Below are positions 8,068-16,483 of a stretch of 64,000 bases of DNA, piece after piece. The notes under the pieces were generated by a model, which searched no databases, was not told the origin of the DNA, and worked only from the letters and a program-made list of their open reading frames with translations. Position numbers and translations under genes: made by a program. The stretch is taken from positions 124,001-188,000 of the forward strand of contig NZ_JAATHD010000002.1 of NCBI RefSeq assembly GCF_011947265.1, read 5' to 3'. Each line of letters opens with the position of its first letter. The first letter of the stretch is position 1. The stretch is from Paenibacillus sp. HB172176. GTDB lineage: Bacteria > Bacillota > Bacilli > Paenibacillales > Paenibacillaceae.

Positions 8068-10698
8068 TTAAATATTCTCCTGCTTCAAGGCATCGATAAT
8101 TCGCTCCTTGCGAACCTTGGCCGATGCGTACACCATGGCCGACCCGACAATGAAGAAGACGGCAACCACAACGATAAGCAAGGACATCCAAGGAAGCTCA
8201 AAGCTAAAGCTGAAGGAGTTCATCATCGCCCGATGAATGAGGATCATAACGATGATACTGAGCGGAATGCCGTATAATAAAGCTTTCACGCCATAGAAGA
8301 TGCTTTCGTAATTGATCATCTTGTTGAAGCTCTTCGGCGTCATGCCGACCGAACGCAGCATCGCGAACTCCCTCTTCCGCAGCGCAATACTGGTCGAAAT
8401 CGTGTTGAAAATGTTGGCAACAGAGATTGCGGTAATCAGCAGGATGAAGCCGTATGTGAATACCGACATTAACAGAATCGTCTGTTCATCCCTTTGCCTG
8501 CTCTGATACACATTGTACACATAGATGTTGTCCTGCTTCAATTGCTCGATATCCTGTTGCGTTTGAATCGGCTTGGAGCTGCTTACATAGATGCTTTGGG
8601 CAAAATGCACAACATCTTCATCAGATGTCTGCGTGCTGGCGGCAATGGCTTTCAGCACAGGCTCGGAAACAACGACATCCAGCGAACCCAGATAAGATCG
8701 AACGATGCCCATTGGCAGTTGATCCGTTAAAGCCTCGATTCCAATCGGGCTAATATCCTTCGGGTTATTGCCTTCGAAGTCCCGCTCGAATAATTGAATT
8801 TGATTGCCAACCTTCTGATGCACGGCTTCGGTCACGATAAATTTTCGATTAACATCGTCTCTATATTTAATGGTGTCAATCACAATAGCCGAAGGGTTGC
8901 TCGTATCCATCAGTTGATCATAGCTTGCGTCCGTCTGCTCCGCATAGGCTTTCAAGCTCGCATCATCGAGCGAATGCAGCACAATATTATATTGCATCTT
9001 CCCATTCTCGAGTCGATCCGGGAACGCTGCGACCTCCTCTTGCAGCTCATCCGCAATTTGCTCTTGGTCGAACCAGGCATAAGCATCCATGCGCATCATG
9101 ATTGTCATGTTTTTCACTTCATCCATCGTTCGAATTCGATCAAGAAAGGCATTTCCCGCCTCATCCTTATTCACCGTGATCTGAATATCATAATTGGCGT
9201 TATCCTGCGACAATCTGACCGATTTCTTCAGATTATCGGTGAAGACAGAGACGGACATGAACAAGATGATGCTGATTACGAGCGAGAAGATGGTCGCTTG
9301 ATATCTGCGTTTATTCCGCTTCATGTTCTTGAGTCCGATCTCGGATTCAATGCCGAACAGCAAGCGAACAAGCTTGGAGGTCCGAACCTTCCTTCCCGTC
9401 AGCTTCACATCCTGGGACTGACGTATGGCATCAATCGCCGATATCCGCGACGCCTTTCGAGCGGGAATATAGGTCGAGATGAACAAGGTCAGAATCGATA
9501 CAAGGCACGCAATGGCGATCGACCAAGGCGTAACCGTAACCGTCAGCTTCGCCGTCACGCCAAGCGCGTTCTGAATCATGCTGTTAATGAAGAAGAAGGT
9601 AATGCCTATCCCGATTAACCCGCAGATGAAGCCTAGAGGTATGGCAATAAGACCGATAACGACCCCCTCGAAAAAGACGGAATTCCGCTTCTGGCGATTG
9701 GTCGCTCCAACGCTGGACAGCATGCCAAGATGTCTGGAGCGCTCCGATACCGAGATCGCGAAGGCGTTGTAGATGAGCGCAACCGAGCCGATAATGATAA
9801 TCGAAATAATGATGACGCTTAAGGAGGTCAGCATAGACTGCAGACCGTCATTGTTCGTCAAGCCGTAGTATCGAAGCAAATTGTTGTTGAACAATATAAA
9901 CGTCGAATCCAACTGCATATCCTCACCAAACGCAAGGGCATGATCGAATAGCTTGTCGTTCAGCTTATTCAAGACAACCGACGCTTGCACATGATCCTCT
10001 GGCCCCATCATGCTCTCATCGAAATACGTGTATGCCGCGTAGCTCGGGCCGAGCGGCCACGTCCAGGAAGGCTGCTCGATGATGCCTACAATGGTGTAGG
10101 TTCTTGCAACGGTAGGCTTTAATTCCTCAACAACCTCTCCATCTATCTCATGCAGTGGAGTATCGCTTAAATATAGTCCTTTGCTTTTTCCTTCAAAAGC
10201 ATAACGGTAGCCCGCCTCGACCTCAATCTGATCGCCGATTGCCAATGTCACGCCGCCGTAGACGGCAACCTGATTGCTAAGGACGATTTCCTCAGGAGTC
10301 TCCGGAAGCCTGCCCTCATCCACCTTGAATGGATAGTTCTCGAATGCTGCAGTATTATACGCTTGAATATCAAGATAAGGCCGCTTAGGCGTTTGCAAGC
10401 CATCCAATTTCGCAAAACCTAAACCACTTGTATTTTGAACATTCACTAACATGAGCTGCTTCGTGGATTCATCTTCTTGAATCGCCGCTACTTGCTGCTT
10501 ATTCACATTTTTATACTGTACATGCCAGAGCCCATCCGTCGCGATAGCTTCCTTCTTCATCATATTCAGGAACGAGACGCCCAGCGTCGCAACCGCCGTG
10601 ATCATCGCTACGGAGATGACGACTCCGATAATCGTGACGAGTGTTCTGCGCTTGTTATGCTTCATATGTCGAAGCGTCAATCGGTTGACGATATTCAT
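8068..10698 (-). CDS. FtsX/MacB-type ABC transporter permease
   Basis: An 876-residue permease with an N-terminal helix followed by a large extracellular domain (about residues 45-285), three helices with an FtsX signature (ISVSERSRHLGMLSSVGAT), a second half starting near residue 445 with another extracellular domain, and a final FtsX bundle with REFAMLRSVGMTP. GAGGTGG precedes the ATG, which overlaps the stop of the ATPase gene by four bases. With its ATPase and two-component system it fits antimicrobial-peptide or envelope-stress exporters. The substrate is inferred from context only. Confidence 0.88.
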   Translation of the reverse strand: MNIVNRLTLRHMKHNKRRTLVTIIGVVISVAMITAVATLGVSFLNMMKKEAIATDGLWHVQYKNVNKQQVAAIQEDESTKQLMLVNVQNTSGLGFAKLDGLQTPKRPYLDIQAYNTAAFENYPFKVDEGRLPETPEEIVLSNQVAVYGGVTLAIGDQIEVEAGYRYAFEGKSKGLYLSDTPLHEIDGEVVEELKPTVARTYTIVGIIEQPSWTWPLGPSYAAYTYFDESMMGPEDHVQASVVLNKLNDKLFDHALAFGEDMQLDSTFILFNNNLLRYYGLTNNDGLQSMLTSLSVIIISIIIIGSVALIYNAFAISVSERSRHLGMLSSVGATNRQKRNSVFFEGVVIGLIAIPLGFICGLIGIGITFFFINSMIQNALGVTAKLTVTVTPWSIAIACLVSILTLFISTYIPARKASRISAIDAIRQSQDVKLTGRKVRTSKLVRLLFGIESEIGLKNMKRNKRRYQATIFSLVISIILFMSVSVFTDNLKKSVRLSQDNANYDIQITVNKDEAGNAFLDRIRTMDEVKNMTIMMRMDAYAWFDQEQIADELQEEVAAFPDRLENGKMQYNIVLHSLDDASLKAYAEQTDASYDQLMDTSNPSAIVIDTIKYRDDVNRKFIVTEAVHQKVGNQIQLFERDFEGNNPKDISPIGIEALTDQLPMGIVRSYLGSLDVVVSEPVLKAIAASTQTSDEDVVHFAQSIYVSSSKPIQTQQDIEQLKQDNIYVYNVYQSRQRDEQTILLMSVFTYGFILLITAISVANIFNTISTSIALRKREFAMLRSVGMTPKSFNKMINYESIFYGVKALLYGIPLSIIVMILIHRAMMNSFSFSFELPWMSLLIVVVAVFFIVGSAMVYASAKVRKERIIDALKQENI

Positions 10699-11378
10699 GG
10701 ACGCACCACCTCGTCCTTGGCCAACCTTCCGTCTTCAATAGCGATGACGCGATCAGCCTGCAGGGCAATTCGTTCATCATGGGTAATGACGATTAAGGTT
10801 TGGTTATACGTCTTATTGAACATTTTGAGCAAGTCGATAATTTCGGAGCTGTTCTTGCTGTCGAGATTGCCTGTCGGTTCATCGGCAAGCATGAGCGCGG
10901 GATTGCTGATGAGCGCCCGGCCGATCGACACGCGCTGCTGTTGGCCGCCGGACAACTGATTCGGCAGATGATGAAGGCGGTTTTCGAGACCCAGCGTATT
11001 CACAATATGCTTCAGATGCTTCTGATCCACCTTGTGACCGTCAAGCAGAAGCGGAAGCGTAATATTCTCCTCGACCGTCAGCACCGGAATCAAATTATAG
11101 AACTGATAGATGAGACCGATTTGCCGCCGGCGGAAGATGGCAAGCTGCGTTTCGTTCAGATTATAAATAGCGGTCTGATCCACATTGACAATGCCGCTGG
11201 ACGGCCTGTCCACTCCGCCAAGCATATGCAGCAGTGTCGATTTGCCCGATCCTGACGGACCGATAATGGCGACGAATTCGCCCTTCTTCACCGAGAACGA
11301 TACATCATCAAGCGCTTTGACCGCCATTTCTCCCTTGCCGTATATTTTCGATAGATGCTCGATTTTCAAAATTTCCAT
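10695..11378 (-). CDS. ABC transporter ATP-binding protein (MacB/LolD class)
   Basis: A 227-residue ATPase with Walker A GPSGSGKSTLLH, Q-loop near residue 90, signature LSGGQQQRVSIGRAL, Walker B LMLADEPTGNLDSK and switch His in ITHDE. The ADEPTGNLD form is typical of the class that powers FtsX-type permeases. GGAGG lies 9 bases before the ATG. It overlaps the permease by four bases and follows the kinase gene after an 84-base gap carrying a putative response-regulator site, so it may have its own inducible promoter. Confidence 0.93.
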   Translation of the reverse strand: MEILKIEHLSKIYGKGEMAVKALDDVSFSVKKGEFVAIIGPSGSGKSTLLHMLGGVDRPSSGIVNVDQTAIYNLNETQLAIFRRRQIGLIYQFYNLIPVLTVEENITLPLLLDGHKVDQKHLKHIVNTLGLENRLHHLPNQLSGGQQQRVSIGRALISNPALMLADEPTGNLDSKNSSEIIDLLKMFNKTYNQTLIVITHDERIALQADRVIAIEDGRLAKDEVVRP

Positions 11379-11412
11379 TTCTCATGACCTCCAGCTTTCA
11401 TTTGATAAGGTC

Positions 11413-11456
11413 AGTATAATTCCACTATATGACTTTGCAGTGACTCGCAAGTGACA
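11413..11456 (-). promoter_or_regulatory. Putative response-regulator-controlled promoter of the ABC genes
   Basis: Three direct repeats read on the minus strand as TGTCA, AGTCA, AGTCA (ending at 11452, 11441 and 11430) occur exactly 11 bases apart, followed by a -10 box TATACT (11413-11418) with no good -35. Tandem repeats with a 10-11-base step next to a weak -35 are usual for OmpR-type activators. The regulator encoded upstream is the natural candidate; binding is inference. Confidence 0.55.
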
Positions 11457-11462
11457 ATCCAG

Positions 11463-12467
11463 TCACTTTGCATGCTTATATAGCTTTATTCGAAACTCGG
11501 TGCCGCCGGCGGAAGAATCGCTCTTAACCTCGATGGCGCCGTTCTGGCTCGTTATGATGCTGTGGGCCATCGCAAGGCCGATCCCTACGCTCCCCTCGCC
11601 TGCGCTGGAGCCTTTGTAGAAGCGGTTGAAAATATGCGGCAGATCCTGCCTGGCGATGCCATTCCCGTTATCCCGAATCGCGATTTCCGTATACAAGACA
11701 TTTTCGCCGTAAGAAATATGAATCATCCCGCCATGCTCCGTATGCTCGGCTGCGTTCTTCACGATATTGATGACCGCTTCCGTCGTCCAGTTGGCATCTC
11801 CGATGAAGGCGACTTCAGCATCCCCTTGCAGCTCAACTCGAAGCTCTTTGACATCGATGGGAATCGCAACAGCCTCCAGAGCCTTCTGAATGATCTTCTC
11901 GACCCGGACAGGCTCCTTCTTGAATACAATCGTTCCCGCGTCTATCTTGGACAGCTTGAGCAAGCTTGAAATCAGCCATTCCAGACGCTCCAGCTGGATT
12001 TGGATGCGATGCGAGAATTCCGAGCGTTTATCCGAAGGAAGCGCCGGATTGCTGAGCAAATCCGACATCATCATCATCGAGGTAAGCGGCGTCTTGATTT
12101 GATGGGAAATATCGGATATCGCATCGGTCAGCCGCTGCTTATCCTCTTGAAGCATGACTCCCTGCTCTGTCAGCATAAGCGTAACCTTGTAGATTTCATT
12201 CTTCAAAATGCTGAGCTCTCCTTCGACATTATCGCGAACATCAAGCGAATATCGGCCATTGCCAATCTCGCGAAGATAACCCGACAGCTCCTCGATTGCG
12301 CGATATCTGCGCGTCGTGTAGAAGAAGAAACAGCCGCCAAGCAGCGCGGAGGCAAGAAGAACCATCCATGCCGCAGGCGGCGTTATCAGATAAGCAGCGA
12401 GAGAAACAACCAGAACAATCCCGGCAAAAACGGCGAGAAGCAGTTGAATTTCCTTATTGCGAAGCAT
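11463..12467 (-). CDS. Sensor histidine kinase, short-loop membrane sensor
   Basis: A 334-residue kinase. Two adjacent membrane helices (about residues 7-50) are separated by only a few residues, so there is almost no extracellular domain, as in intramembrane-sensing kinases. A HAMP-like region follows, then the phosphoacceptor H-box ISHQIKTPLTS, an N-box IVKNAAEHTEHGG, and G-boxes DNGNGIA and GSVGIGLAMAHSI. The chosen ATG (12467) overlaps the response-regulator gene by 14 bases and has GGCGGGTG upstream; an open frame to 12533 only extends into that gene. It probably phosphorylates the adjacent regulator and, with the ABC genes, senses envelope-active compounds. Confidence 0.9.
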   Translation of the reverse strand: MLRNKEIQLLLAVFAGIVLVVSLAAYLITPPAAWMVLLASALLGGCFFFYTTRRYRAIEELSGYLREIGNGRYSLDVRDNVEGELSILKNEIYKVTLMLTEQGVMLQEDKQRLTDAISDISHQIKTPLTSMMMMSDLLSNPALPSDKRSEFSHRIQIQLERLEWLISSLLKLSKIDAGTIVFKKEPVRVEKIIQKALEAVAIPIDVKELRVELQGDAEVAFIGDANWTTEAVINIVKNAAEHTEHGGMIHISYGENVLYTEIAIRDNGNGIARQDLPHIFNRFYKGSSAGEGSVGIGLAMAHSIITSQNGAIEVKSDSSAGGTEFRIKLYKHAK

Positions 12468-13152
12468 TCGAGTCACCCGCCTTATACCCGAGACCGCGCA
12501 CGGTCTTAATGATCTCCGGATTTTGCGGATCATTCTCCAGCTTCTCTCTCAGCCGCTTGATATATACGGTGAGCGTATTATCATTCACGAAGTCGCCCGC
12601 AAGATCCCAAATTTGCTCCAGCAGCTGGTTGCGAGACAGCACCTGTCCGATATGGTTGGCGAAGATGAGAAGCAGACGATACTCGAGCGCCGTAAGCACA
12701 ACCTCTTCACCGTTCTTGAACACCTTGCCCTCCAGCATGTTAACGCTAATATTTTCGATGGATACATCGGATCTTGATTGCGGCTGCTTCTGATATCTGC
12801 GCAGCACAGACTTGATTCGCGACATCAGCTCGCGAATGCGGAACGGCTTCGTAATATAATCATCAGCGCCCATGTCCAGGCCCATGACGACATTCCCTTC
12901 ATCATCAACGGCGGTCAGGAAGATGACCGGCACATCGCTGCTTTGCTTCACAAGCCTGCACAACTCATAGCCGCTGCCGTCCGGCAAGGTCAGATCGAAC
13001 AAACAAAGAGCGAAGGAGCTGAGCTCCTCCGCTATCCTTGTCTTTGCCGTAGCGGCGTCAAACGCCAGCGTCACAGCGTATTGCTCTTGCTCGAGGGAAT
13101 ATTGCAGCCCCGCGGCTATCGTTCTATCGTCTTCCACAAGCAATATTCGCAT
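12454..13152 (-). CDS. OmpR-family response regulator
   Basis: A 232-residue regulator with a receiver domain (acidic pair Asp8/Asp9, phosphoacceptor Asp53 in LFDLTLPDG, switch Lys in ITKPFRIREL) and a C-terminal winged helix (about residues 135-228, ending TVRGLGYK). The ATG at 13152 has AAGGAG 11 bases upstream; an in-frame GTG at 13164 overlaps that site and is unlikely. It is first in the order regulator-kinase-ATPase-permease and likely acts at the repeats before the ATPase gene. Confidence 0.93.
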   Translation of the reverse strand: MRILLVEDDRTIAAGLQYSLEQEQYAVTLAFDAATAKTRIAEELSSFALCLFDLTLPDGSGYELCRLVKQSSDVPVIFLTAVDDEGNVVMGLDMGADDYITKPFRIRELMSRIKSVLRRYQKQPQSRSDVSIENISVNMLEGKVFKNGEEVVLTALEYRLLLIFANHIGQVLSRNQLLEQIWDLAGDFVNDNTLTVYIKRLREKLENDPQNPEIIKTVRGLGYKAGDSNASQ

Positions 13153-13167
13153 AAGCCTATCCACTCC

Positions 13168-14247
13168 TTAAGCGTCCTCCCATTTGCTCTTGAAGAACAT
13201 CTCGTACACCTTGATGGAGATAATCTTAATAATCATATAGATCGGAATAATGAGCAGAATGCCGATAATACCGGCAATATCTCCGCCCACCAGAACGAGA
13301 ATAATCGTAGTCAGCGGGTGGATCGATAGCTGCTTGCCGAACACATAGGGCGCAATGACGTTATCTTGAATCTGCTGAGCGACCAGAATGACAATTAGCG
13401 ACCAGATGGCCACCGACGGCGATTCGATGAACCCGATAATGACAATCGGCACCGAGGACAGAATCGAGCCGATGAACGGAATGAAGTTCATAATGACCGC
13501 CACGACTGTGAGCAGCAGTGCATATGGAAGGCCGATAATGAGAAAACCGACATACATAAGCACGCCAAGCGCCAGATTGATGAGCACGCGGCCGATAATG
13601 AAATTCGAGAGCGAATGATCGATATCCGCAATAACCTCGGTCGCCTCGCCGTGGAAGCGTTTCGGGAAGAAGCGCACCAGCGTGCGTCCAAATCGGCCGT
13701 TCTCCTTCAGCATGTAGAAGAGGAAGATCGGGAACACGATGAGCACCACTGTGATATTCGAGATAACCGACACCAATCCGGACACATAATCCGTCAAGAA
13801 TGAGAAGCCTTTGTTCAAATAATTCGTGAGCTCGTTCAGCGGATTCATGTCGGTTGGCAAATATTCAGACAGAAAGCCGCTTTCCTGAATTTCTTCGAGC
13901 TTGTCGCTCAAGGAATTGAACAGATCAGGCGCATTGTCGACCAGGTTGACCAGCTGAGTTTGCAGCGACGGCCAGACGCCGACGATAAAGCCCGCAATCA
14001 ACAGTGCGAAGAAGAGATAAATGAGCAGAACAGCAACGGTTCGATTCACCTTGTTTCGCTCCAGCAAATTGACGAGCGGACGCAGCAAATAATAGAAAAA
14101 AGCAGACAGCATTAAAGGAATTGTAATAATCGTAATCGCCGACAACAGCGGCTTGAAGATGAAATTCACCAATGATCCCACATAAATAATGGCGAGCACC
14201 AGAATGACGGCGGTGCAAATCTTGATGAACGAATTCAGTTTGACCAT
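13168..14247 (-). CDS. AI-2E family transporter (YtvI/PerM-like)
   Basis: A 359-residue integral membrane protein with about eight hydrophobic segments: a pair of N-terminal helices, a central polar region (SLSDKLEEIQESGF, about residues 105-150) and a C-terminal bundle containing NFIPFIGSILSSVP and HPLTTIILVLVGG, both characteristic of the family. Members move small molecules or ions; the substrate is not predictable. Start 14247 has AGGAGAGAGG upstream; the frame stays open to 14427 but would overlap the Nudix gene. It ends 15 bases before the response regulator start and could be a separate unit. Confidence 0.88.
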   Translation of the reverse strand: MVKLNSFIKICTAVILVLAIIYVGSLVNFIFKPLLSAITIITIPLMLSAFFYYLLRPLVNLLERNKVNRTVAVLLIYLFFALLIAGFIVGVWPSLQTQLVNLVDNAPDLFNSLSDKLEEIQESGFLSEYLPTDMNPLNELTNYLNKGFSFLTDYVSGLVSVISNITVVLIVFPIFLFYMLKENGRFGRTLVRFFPKRFHGEATEVIADIDHSLSNFIIGRVLINLALGVLMYVGFLIIGLPYALLLTVVAVIMNFIPFIGSILSSVPIVIIGFIESPSVAIWSLIVILVAQQIQDNVIAPYVFGKQLSIHPLTTIILVLVGGDIAGIIGILLIIPIYMIIKIISIKVYEMFFKSKWEDA

Positions 14248-14309
14248 AACCTCTCTCCTATCTTTTGAATGATCCAAGCTATGTATACGTATTACCCTCA
14301 AAATTAGAT

Positions 14310-14834
14310 TCAAAGCTTCATATACTGCTTGAGAAAGAGCAAATCCCGTTCTTGAACAAAGGTGCCCGCATATGATTTCGATTGATTTCGTTCCATCAGT
14401 TGAATGGCTTTTGTCGCATACATCCATTGCACGGCTGCATAATCGTCCGGCTCTTCACCATCAGCGGCCTTCTTGCTCTTCCCGTACGACAATGCCGCGA
14501 AAGCATAGGAGAACTGCATGAACTCCTGCTTGTCCCGATATTCGATAATGAGTCCGATTGCATCCTGCAATTCGATCCGTACGCCAAGCTCGGACTCCGC
14601 TTTGCGGAGCAGTGTGTCTTCCATAGCTTCTCCGCCAGCCAAACCTCCGCCTGGCAGCATATAATAATTATCCTCTTGCCTGTAGAGCAGCGCGATCTTG
14701 CCCATCTCATTCGAGACGATGGCTCGAACGGAGCGTCTGAACCAGAACTGGCTGCCGCTTCTTCTCGACGAACGATCACGCTGGCTTATAGATAAGTCCT
14801 TCTCATAGATTTCATGCAGCAGCTCCATATGCAC
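14310..14834 (-). CDS. Nudix-domain protein with altered Nudix box
   Basis: A 174-residue protein with the Nudix fold pattern (VRAIVSN...GKIALLYR, MLPGGGLAGGE). The helix that should read R-E-U-x-E-E reads RKAESE, so the first Glu is Lys and one of the paired Glu is Ser; these normally bind the metal. The rest of the fold looks intact. It may be a weak or non-hydrolytic Nudix protein. A GTG start (14834) has GAGAGG at good spacing; ATG 14828 is possible. No functional link to its neighbours is apparent. Confidence 0.8.
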   Translation of the reverse strand: MHMELLHEIYEKDLSISQRDRSSRRSGSQFWFRRSVRAIVSNEMGKIALLYRQEDNYYMLPGGGLAGGEAMEDTLLRKAESELGVRIELQDAIGLIIEYRDKQEFMQFSYAFAALSYGKSKKAADGEEPDDYAAVQWMYATKAIQLMERNQSKSYAGTFVQERDLLFLKQYMKL

Positions 14835-14891
14835 GTATTCCTCTCCCGCGCTCTACAATTTGCACTACCTTATTGACGCTTCAAAAACGAG

Positions 14892-14921
14892 AAAAAAACC
14901 GACATACCTGTCAGTTTTTTT
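14892..14921. terminator. Bidirectional-looking hairpin terminator
   Basis: A stem with arms CCGAC / GTCAG flanked by A7 on one side and T7 on the other lies directly after the HisA stop. On the minus strand it forms a strong terminator for hisA. Confidence 0.85.
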
Positions 14922-14926
14922 CAATT

Positions 14927-15691
14927 CTATTCTCGTGACTGTTCGATCTCCTTACTGCAGAGAACAACCTCTTCATAGCTTAAGTTACCGCCGAACAGAT
15001 CGAGCGCGCTTCCGATGGTCAGATCGAGCCTTCCGCCGGATATCTCGTTGAAACGCGTCATATCCGCTAATGATCTGGCTCCTCCCGCATAGGTCGTCGG
15101 AATCGTCGTCCAAGCGGACAAGTCCCTCACGAGACTTTCTTGAATGCCGCTCTGTTTGCCTTCCACATCAACGGCATGTACGAGAAATTCATCGCAGTAT
15201 TGCTCCAGATAACGAATGCTGTCCGGGCTCACCTCGAAATCGCTGAATTGCTTCCACTGATTCGTCACGACATACCACTTGCCATCCTTCTGCTTGCAGC
15301 TCAGGTCGATCACAAGCCGGTTTTTTCCGACTTCGGCGACAAGCTTCGCGAGATTTCGCTCGTCAAGCATGCCGTCCTTGAATATGTAAGAGGTGACAAT
15401 GACATGCGTCGCGCCATTCTCCAGATAGAAGCCGGCATTGGCATCCTTGATGCCGCCGCCGATCTGCAAGCCATTCGGATATTGCTTCAGCGCTTGCAGG
15501 GCGGCGGCTTCATTGCCGGGTCCGAGCATAATGACATGGCCGCCCGTCAATTCATCCTTCCGGAAGCGCTCCGCATAATAGGCGGCATCGAAGGTGGATA
15601 CGAAGTTTTCAATCAGCTTATCGTTTAAAGTCTCTCCGACGATCTGCTTTACTTTCCCGTCGTGAAGATCAATGCATGGTCTGAATTTCAA
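14927..15691 (-). CDS. hisA: HisA of the eukaryotic (HIS6) type
   Basis: A 254-residue phosphoribosylformimino-AICAR ribotide isomerase, the fourth step of histidine synthesis. The opening MKFRPCIDLHDGKVKQIVGE, LQIGGGIKDANA, TSYIFKDGMLDE and TYAGGARSLADM match the yeast HIS6-like subfamily rather than classical bacterial HisA. The start is TTG (15689-15691) with GAGGG 8 bases upstream. No other his gene is nearby, so it is isolated from its pathway. Subfamily call from memory of motifs; function could be checked by complementation of a hisA mutant. Confidence 0.88.
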   Translation of the reverse strand: MKFRPCIDLHDGKVKQIVGETLNDKLIENFVSTFDAAYYAERFRKDELTGGHVIMLGPGNEAAALQALKQYPNGLQIGGGIKDANAGFYLENGATHVIVTSYIFKDGMLDERNLAKLVAEVGKNRLVIDLSCKQKDGKWYVVTNQWKQFSDFEVSPDSIRYLEQYCDEFLVHAVDVEGKQSGIQESLVRDLSAWTTIPTTYAGGARSLADMTRFNEISGGRLDLTIGSALDLFGGNLSYEEVVLCSKEIEQSRE

Positions 15692-15774
15692 AAGGATTCC
15701 CTCTATTCTGCTTATGTAGGATTAGTCTTATTTTGACATAGAGGCTCCTGCCTGCGCAACATCAATCAAGCATA

Positions 15775-16191
15775 TTAATCATAAAACTGCATATGATTCA
15801 TGTCCGAGCGATAATAGTCGAGCCTCTCGGTCAACGTTCCGGTATGCAGCTCGAACATATGGCCGTCCGGATCGAGGAAATAGATCGATTTCTTATCCCG
15901 AACATCTCTTGGTCTTCCAGCGAACATCTCCACATTCAAATCTTCAAGTCTCTTCAAGGTTGTCTCGTAATCCTCCTCGGCTATGGAGAAGGCGATATGC
16001 GTATAGGAGCGCGCCTGGCTTCGATCGATTTCTTCTTCGTTCAACGCAATCCATAAGCCGTTCAAATCGAAATAAGCGAGCTTCCTGCCCCTTACCTTTA
16101 GCTTTGCTTCGAACACCGTTTCGTAGAAGGCGATGGATTGCTCCAAATCTGAAACCGAAAAGCATAAATGATTAATAACTTGTAGATTCAT
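15775..16191 (-). CDS. fosB: FosB metallothiol transferase (fosfomycin resistance)
   Basis: A 138-residue VOC-fold protein closely resembling FosB, which opens the epoxide of fosfomycin with a thiol (bacillithiol in this phylum) in the cytoplasm. Metal ligands His8, His65 and Glu114 are present, as are Cys10, GLWIALNEE and the C-terminal [14 protein letters not shown] block. Length equals the family norm. The ATG at 16191 is preceded by GGAGAA; the frame continues to 16275 but the extra residues have no family counterpart. A TATAAT at 16258-16263 on the minus strand may be its -10 box. Confidence 0.92.
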   Translation of the reverse strand: MNLQVINHLCFSVSDLEQSIAFYETVFEAKLKVRGRKLAYFDLNGLWIALNEEEIDRSQARSYTHIAFSIAEEDYETTLKRLEDLNVEMFAGRPRDVRDKKSIYFLDPDGHMFELHTGTLTERLDYYRSDMNHMQFYD

Positions 16192-16381
16192 CAAATAAGT
16201 TCTCCATTCTATATTGAGACAACCTCTATCCATTTCTTTCATCTTCCAACTTCCATGATTATACAACTTAACCACAAATCAAGAAAGTCCCATGTGAGCT
16301 TTATCGTCTTTTTTGGGTAATCCTACCTACAATTGACGAAATCTGCAAAATAATTTTCTGCATCTTCGACAAACAAATGTA

Positions 16382-16410
16382 TTGACAAATATATATTTTT
16401 ATGGTATAAT
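16382..16410 (+). promoter_or_regulatory. Consensus sigma-A promoter of the MBL hydrolase gene
   Basis: TTGACA (16382-16387), exactly 17 AT-rich bases, and TATAAT (16405-16410): both hexamers are perfect. The leader to the ATG at 16484 is about 65-70 bases and AT-rich with no clear hairpin. Confidence 0.9.
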
Positions 16411-16483
16411 TTAATATTTTTCTATTTACGATTTTTCGGTGCTTTGATATGATATTTGTACATTTTGAATGGGAGGTTAACCT

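Noticed and set aside
8794..9618. Open frame of 274 codons on plus inside the permease gene
   Set aside because: Antisense to a clear FtsX-type permease, low complexity and no start signal.
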